A stretch of DNA of 64,000 nt, taken from Psychrobacillus psychrodurans. GTDB lineage: Bacteria > Bacillota > Bacilli > Bacillales_A > Planococcaceae. Under the pieces are notes generated by a model that saw only the letters and a list, made by a program, of their open reading frames with translations, had not been told where the DNA came from and searched no databases. Shown one piece after another: positions 60,585 through 64,000 of the stretch. Position numbers and translations under genes: made by a program. The DNA is taken from the NCBI RefSeq assembly GCF_027563345.1, contig NZ_JAMKBK010000005.1; one strand, given 5' to 3'. Numbering within the stretch: position 1 is the first letter of the stretch; every line of letters begins with the position of its first letter.

Positions 60585-61492
60585 AACAATATATCACTTA
60601 TTCAGAAGAAGTAGCAAAAGGAATGCAAGAAGGAAAGGCAATTGTTGCGCTAGAATCTACAATTATCTCTCATGGTATGCCATACCCGCAAAATGTTGAA
60701 ACTGCTAGAAAAGTAGAACAAATTGTGCGTGATAATGGTGCAGTTCCAGCGACTATCGCTATTATGGACGGAAAGATTAAAATTGGTTTATCCGATGCAG
60801 AATTAGAAACGCTAGGAACAAGTAAAGATGCAAGAAAAACTTCTAGAAGAGATCTTGCTTACGTTGTATCTTCAAAAGAAATTGGTGCAACTACAGTAGC
60901 AACAACTATGATTTGTGCAGAAATGGCTGGTATTAAGTTATTTGTTACCGGTGGAATTGGCGGTGTACATAGAGGCGCAGAAACGACTATGGACATCTCA
61001 GCAGATTTAGAAGAACTATCAAATACTAATGTTGCAGTAGTTTGTGCAGGTGCAAAATCTATTTTAGATATTGGTTTAACTTTAGAATACTTAGAAACTA
61101 AAGGTGTTCCTGTTGTAGGTTTCCAAACAGATTCTTTCCCAGCATTTTATACAACGACAAGTGAATTTGATGCAAACTTCCGTTTAAACAATGAAAAAGA
61201 AGTAGCAGAAATGTTGAAAGCTAAATGGGATCTTGGGTTAAATGGTGGAGCAGTAATTGCTAATCCTATTCCTACAGAACATTCATTGGAAGAGTCTTAT
61301 ATTAATACGATTATCCAAACTGCTCTACAGGAAGCTGAAGAAAATGGTATAAAAGGGAAAGACGTAACTCCATTCTTGTTAGGAAAAGTAAAAGAACTAA
61401 CAGAAGGTAAATCTTTAGAATCCAATATCGAACTTGTTTATAATAATGCTCGTGTTGGATCTAAAATTGCAGTTGAATTAAATAATCTATAA
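60581..61492 (+). CDS. psuG: pseudouridine-5'-phosphate glycosidase PsuG
   Basis: Cleaves the C-C glycosidic bond of pseudouridine 5'-phosphate to uracil and ribose 5-phosphate, the reverse of the natural synthesis. A 303-residue member of the Indigoidine synthase A/PsuG family. Catalytic Glu25 is in VALESTIISHGMPYPQN. Other conserved segments: VATTMICAEMAGIKLFVTGG, GGVHRGAETTMDISAD and NGGAVIANPIP. The ATG overlaps the psuK stop (ATGA) and follows GAGGA. It ends with a terminator, so psuK-psuG is a two-gene operon. Confidence 0.95.
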   Translation: MKQYITYSEEVAKGMQEGKAIVALESTIISHGMPYPQNVETARKVEQIVRDNGAVPATIAIMDGKIKIGLSDAELETLGTSKDARKTSRRDLAYVVSSKEIGATTVATTMICAEMAGIKLFVTGGIGGVHRGAETTMDISADLEELSNTNVAVVCAGAKSILDIGLTLEYLETKGVPVVGFQTDSFPAFYTTTSEFDANFRLNNEKEVAEMLKAKWDLGLNGGAVIANPIPTEHSLEESYINTIIQTALQEAEENGIKGKDVTPFLLGKVKELTEGKSLESNIELVYNNARVGSKIAVELNNL

Positions 61493-61499
61493 GAAAGAA

Positions 61500-61541
61500 G
61501 GCTATCTATTGTCAGTAATGACGACAATAGATAGCCTTTTA
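61500..61541 (+). terminator. intrinsic terminator of psuK-psuG
   Basis: A perfect 14-bp stem (GGCTATCTATTGTC and its complement) with a 9-base loop and TTTTATT tail. Confidence 0.88.
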
Positions 61542-61605
61542 TTAGTATTCAATTCTATAAATTAAGGCTGTGAATTCTTGAGTGTTTGGTAAAATTACCC
61601 GTTCC

Positions 61606-61718
61606 GCAAGTAAAAGGTAATGATCCGCAAGTAAATAAAGGGTTAGAGCAAGTAAATCATTCACGACAGTAAGTAAGTCATAGATGGAAGCAAGTAAACA
61701 ATGGGTTAGAGCAAGTAA
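61606..61718 (+). repeat. 21-bp periodic array, GCAAGTAA core (array B)
   Basis: Six cores start at 61606, 61627, 61648, 61669 (GTAAGTAA), 61690 and 61711, each exactly 21 bp apart. It has the same copy number, core and period as array A (13951-14063). Some spacers share GGTTAGA before the core with one spacer of array A. It lies between the psuG terminator and a convergent terminator. Confidence 0.92.
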
Positions 61719-61860
61719 CAAAAAATAGAATCCAATAAGCTATTATAAATAAGCAGGTACAAGATTCTCCAGTGCATAAAGTCAGTGTTCCTGGTAATAC
61801 GATAGTGATATAACTGTTATATTATATAGGTTGTCCCAAAAAACGTATATTTTATATACA

Positions 61861-61902
61861 AAAAGTGGTTAGTCGTGATGTTATTCACGACTAACCATTT
61901 TT
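61861..61902 (-). terminator. intrinsic terminator of the DUF1128 gene
   Basis: The stem TGGTTAGTCGTGA / TCACGACTAACCA with a 6-base loop and T runs on both strands; on the minus strand TTTTTG follows. Confidence 0.85.
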
Positions 61903-61921
61903 AATGAACATGATTCTGTAC

Positions 61922-62143
61922 TTATTTTCTTAAGTTTCCTAGTTCAGATGCAATTGCTTGCATTTCACTTGGGCTAAAAGTATCTCTTTTTTTAACCATT
62001 TCGTATAAGTAAACAAGATCATCATATTGTGTTGCATTGAAATCCTCTGATCTCATTGCATCTACATTGACCATACGAAGTTTCTCTTTAATTGTTTCAA
62101 TCATATACGTGACATTTTCTGCTGAGGGTTGTGATAAATTCAT
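61922..62143 (-). CDS. DUF1128 (UPF0435) family protein
   Basis: A 73-residue protein of the UPF0435/DUF1128 family, close to YfkK of B. subtilis. It starts MNLSQPSAENVTYMIETIKE and ends TFSPSEMQAIASELGNLRK, typical. It is small, soluble and helical, and its function is unknown. ATG 62143 follows GGCAGG; the frame extends to 62164, but that adds residues the family lacks. It is transcribed alone, toward a shared terminator. Confidence 0.88.
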   Translation of the reverse strand: MNLSQPSAENVTYMIETIKEKLRMVNVDAMRSEDFNATQYDDLVYLYEMVKKRDTFSPSEMQAIASELGNLRK

Positions 62144-62208
62144 TCGTAGTAACCTGCCTTTCATACATTAGAATTAATCATTTCACGCTAAGCCTGCAAT
62201 GTCAAACA

Positions 62209-63567
62209 CTAAATAGATTTTGCTGCCTCTTTTTCTTCTTTTAATTTCTCTTGAATTTTTTTCGTTTCATAAATAATTACACCAGAAAGTCCTAGTAGTC
62301 CTATTAAGTTAGGAATAGCCATTAATGCATTAGTTATATCTGAGAAAGTCCAGATTAAATCTAATGAAACAACAGATCCTACAAATACCATCAAGACAAA
62401 AGCAATACGATACACAATTAGAAGAGAAGGGTTTTTGAATAAATATTGGAAACATTTTTCTCCGTAATAAGCCCAACCAATTATCGTAGATGAAGCAAAG
62501 AATATCAACCCAATTGCTACTACAATTGGTCCGAAGTCACCTAAGAAGTGTCCAAACGCTCCAGTTGTAATTTCATTTGCAGCTAAATTTTTGTCTGTAT
62601 ATATTCCAGACATAACAATTGTGATACCAGTAATTGAACAAATGATAAATGTATCAAAAAATACCTGAGTCATCGAGATAAGCCCTTGGCGACCAGGAAG
62701 GTCTGTTTTTGCCGCAGCTGCAGCAATAGGAGCAGAACCTAAACCAGCCTCATTTGAGAATACCCCACGAGCAATACCATATCTAATAGCAGCACCGATT
62801 GCTCCACCTGCTGCAGCTTCAGTTGAAAATGCCATCTTGAAAATGGTTACAAATGCTTCAGGAATAGCTGTAACATTCAAAATCATAATAATTAATCCAG
62901 AAACAATATAGAAAACCGCCATTACAGGAACAAAAATCGCAGTAACTTTACCAATGGATTTAATACCACCTAGAATAACTAAAGCAGCAAAAAAAGTTAA
63001 TACAATTCCAGTTATCCATGTTTCAATTCCAAAAGTATTATTTACAACTCCTGCAACAGAATTGGATTGTGTTCCATTTCCGATACCAAATGCTGCCACT
63101 GCCCCAAAAATTGCGAATAAAACAGCCAACCATTTTTGTTTTAAACCATGCTCTAAATAGTACATAGGTCCGCCGGCCATTTCACCATTGGCATCTTTAA
63201 CACGATATTTAACAGCTAGTACCGCTTCTCCATACTTTGTTGCCATTCCAAAGAATGCAGAAATCCACATCCAAAATATTGCCCCAGGACCACCTAGAAC
63301 TACCGCAGTGGCAACCCCAACTATATTACCAGTGCCAACCGTTGCGGCCAATGCTGTAGTGAGAGCCTGAAACTGAGAGATATCTCCTTCTGCAGACTTA
63401 TCATGATTTTTGGAGAAAACTTGCTTCAATGCAGCAGGTAACAAGCGTAATTGTAAAATTCCTAAACGCAACGTTAAATAAATACCAGTACCTACTATTA
63501 ATACTAAGAGTGGAATTCCCCATAAAAAGGATGATACCGTTCCTAAAAACTCATTCAATTGTTCCAT
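62209..63567 (-). CDS. AGCS family alanine or glycine:cation symporter
   Basis: A 452-residue sodium/proton-coupled amino-acid importer (AlsT-like). Typical motifs: GILQLRLLPAALKQV, ALTTALAATVGTGNIVGVATA, GGPGAIFWMWISAFFGMATKYGEA, and EAGLGSAPIAAAAAKTDLPGRQG in the second half. About eleven helices. The start at ATG 63567 has AGGGGG about 8 bases upstream; ATG 63573 is too close to it. Whether it carries alanine, glycine or glutamine cannot be told. It has no visible terminator or partner. Confidence 0.9.
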   Translation of the reverse strand: MEQLNEFLGTVSSFLWGIPLLVLIVGTGIYLTLRLGILQLRLLPAALKQVFSKNHDKSAEGDISQFQALTTALAATVGTGNIVGVATAVVLGGPGAIFWMWISAFFGMATKYGEAVLAVKYRVKDANGEMAGGPMYYLEHGLKQKWLAVLFAIFGAVAAFGIGNGTQSNSVAGVVNNTFGIETWITGIVLTFFAALVILGGIKSIGKVTAIFVPVMAVFYIVSGLIIMILNVTAIPEAFVTIFKMAFSTEAAAGGAIGAAIRYGIARGVFSNEAGLGSAPIAAAAAKTDLPGRQGLISMTQVFFDTFIICSITGITIVMSGIYTDKNLAANEITTGAFGHFLGDFGPIVVAIGLIFFASSTIIGWAYYGEKCFQYLFKNPSLLIVYRIAFVLMVFVGSVVSLDLIWTFSDITNALMAIPNLIGLLGLSGVIIYETKKIQEKLKEEKEAAKSI

Positions 63568-63760
63568 CAACATTACCCCCTATGTTATTGTCTAAAAAGA
63601 AATCTATCATCCTTTCATATTATTTACCCTTGTTACAATATTCGTAAAATTCAGTGTGCTAGTCAAGACTATTTTTTAAATAAATGAAAATATTGTTTGA
63701 TTCTATTTTGGTGAGGGTATAATTAAAGCATCTATATAGTTAAACTTGGAGGTAATTTGG

Positions 63761-64000
63761 ATGAGTGAAAATAAATTTTTAAAAGGTATTATATGTGGTG
63801 CAGTTGTTGGTGGAGCTCTAACAATGCTTGACAGAAAAACAAGAGATTCAGTTATGAACAAAACAAGATACATTCGAAATGAAATTCAATATTACAGTAA
63901 AAATAGGGAAGAATTAAAAACAAATATCGAACATCAAATAACAAAATGGAAATCGGTCTATGATCAGTTTTCATCAGATGCAATGTATTTAACTGAAAAA
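63761..64000 (+). CDS. YtxH-like protein (partial, runs off the window)
   Basis: At least 80 residues, with the C-terminus outside the window. It begins SENKFLKGIICGAVVGGALTML, a short membrane segment followed by a charged coiled-coil region (RKTRDSVMNKTRYIRNEI), typical of YtxH/gas-vesicle-like (DUF948-adjacent) proteins of Bacillales. The ATG has GGAGGT upstream. TATAAT at about 63718-63723 is a possible -10. Confidence 0.75.
   Translation, partial: MSENKFLKGIICGAVVGGALTMLDRKTRDSVMNKTRYIRNEIQYYSKNREELKTNIEHQITKWKSVYDQFSSDAMYLTEK

Noticed and set aside
13951..61718. The arrays as CRISPR arrays
   Set aside because: Cores are only 8-11 bp and spacers about 10-13 bp, far below CRISPR sizes, and no cas genes are present.

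Overview
The window is a single contiguous chromosomal stretch from a low-GC, spore-forming, motile Gram-positive bacterium. The gene content points to Bacillales and most likely the Planococcaceae (Psychrobacillus / Lysinibacillus / Sporosarcina type). The evidence is AT-rich coding DNA, strong AGGAGG-type ribosome binding sites with frequent TTG and GTG starts, a CwlJ spore-cortex hydrolase, MreBH, UvsE, a FusB-type protein, and four Bacillus-style leader RNAs (preQ1-I, guanine, T-box, TPP). The genus is an inference. No rRNA, tRNA, CRISPR array, prophage or intact insertion sequence was seen.

Layout. 1-9 kb is accessory: unknown proteins, a Nudix hydrolase, a fused OppB-OppC type permease with no visible partners, a SAM methyltransferase, a TauE/SafE exporter, an LtrA-like protein and a YjdI/YjdJ pair. 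9-13.9 kb looks like a regulated amino-acid uptake and catabolism module: an MHS-family transporter, an XRE-cupin regulator and an ornithine cyclodeaminase-family enzyme, with the two metabolic genes sharing an almost identical promoter-operator, followed by a ring-cleaving dioxygenase. 14-17 kb holds a single-permease OpuC-like osmoprotectant ABC operon and queT under a preQ1 riboswitch. 17-27 kb holds a MBL-lamin-tail lipoprotein with a DUF3006 partner, a FusB-like protein, a second Nudix protein, a LysM-3D wall protein, dapF, a zinc metallopeptidase, an S66 peptidase, an amino-acid oxidase-type flavoprotein and a soluble PAS chemoreceptor. 27.6-33 kb holds xpt-pbuX under a guanine riboswitch, uvsE, cwlJ and an MFS exporter behind a perfect palindrome. 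33-43.7 kb holds a Nudix-GNAT fusion, a KAS III-like protein lacking the usual His and Asn, a lysine-type aspartokinase, serA under a T-box, a HAD hydrolase, an ATPase-VanZ pair and an FbpA-like small protein. 43.7-57.6 kb holds a DEAD-box helicase, two paralogous M29 aminopeptidases, a GDSL hydrolase, an M20 deacylase, thiT under a TPP riboswitch, map, pepF, carbonic anhydrase and mreBH. 57.7-64 kb holds motAB behind a sigma-D-like promoter, psuK-psuG, a DUF1128 protein, an AGCS symporter and the start of a YtxH-like gene.

Most unusual feature. Five intergenic regions carry arrays of a short core (GCAAGTAA, TTATGGGCTA, or GGGCnnATAG) repeated at exactly 21 bp, with occasional 19-bp steps; a two-copy remnant lies in a sixth. 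One array is organised into a higher-order 82-bp unit. Every array lies just downstream of an intrinsic terminator and reads in the same direction as the gene that terminator ends. I know of no name for these elements, and they are the best candidate here for something undescribed.
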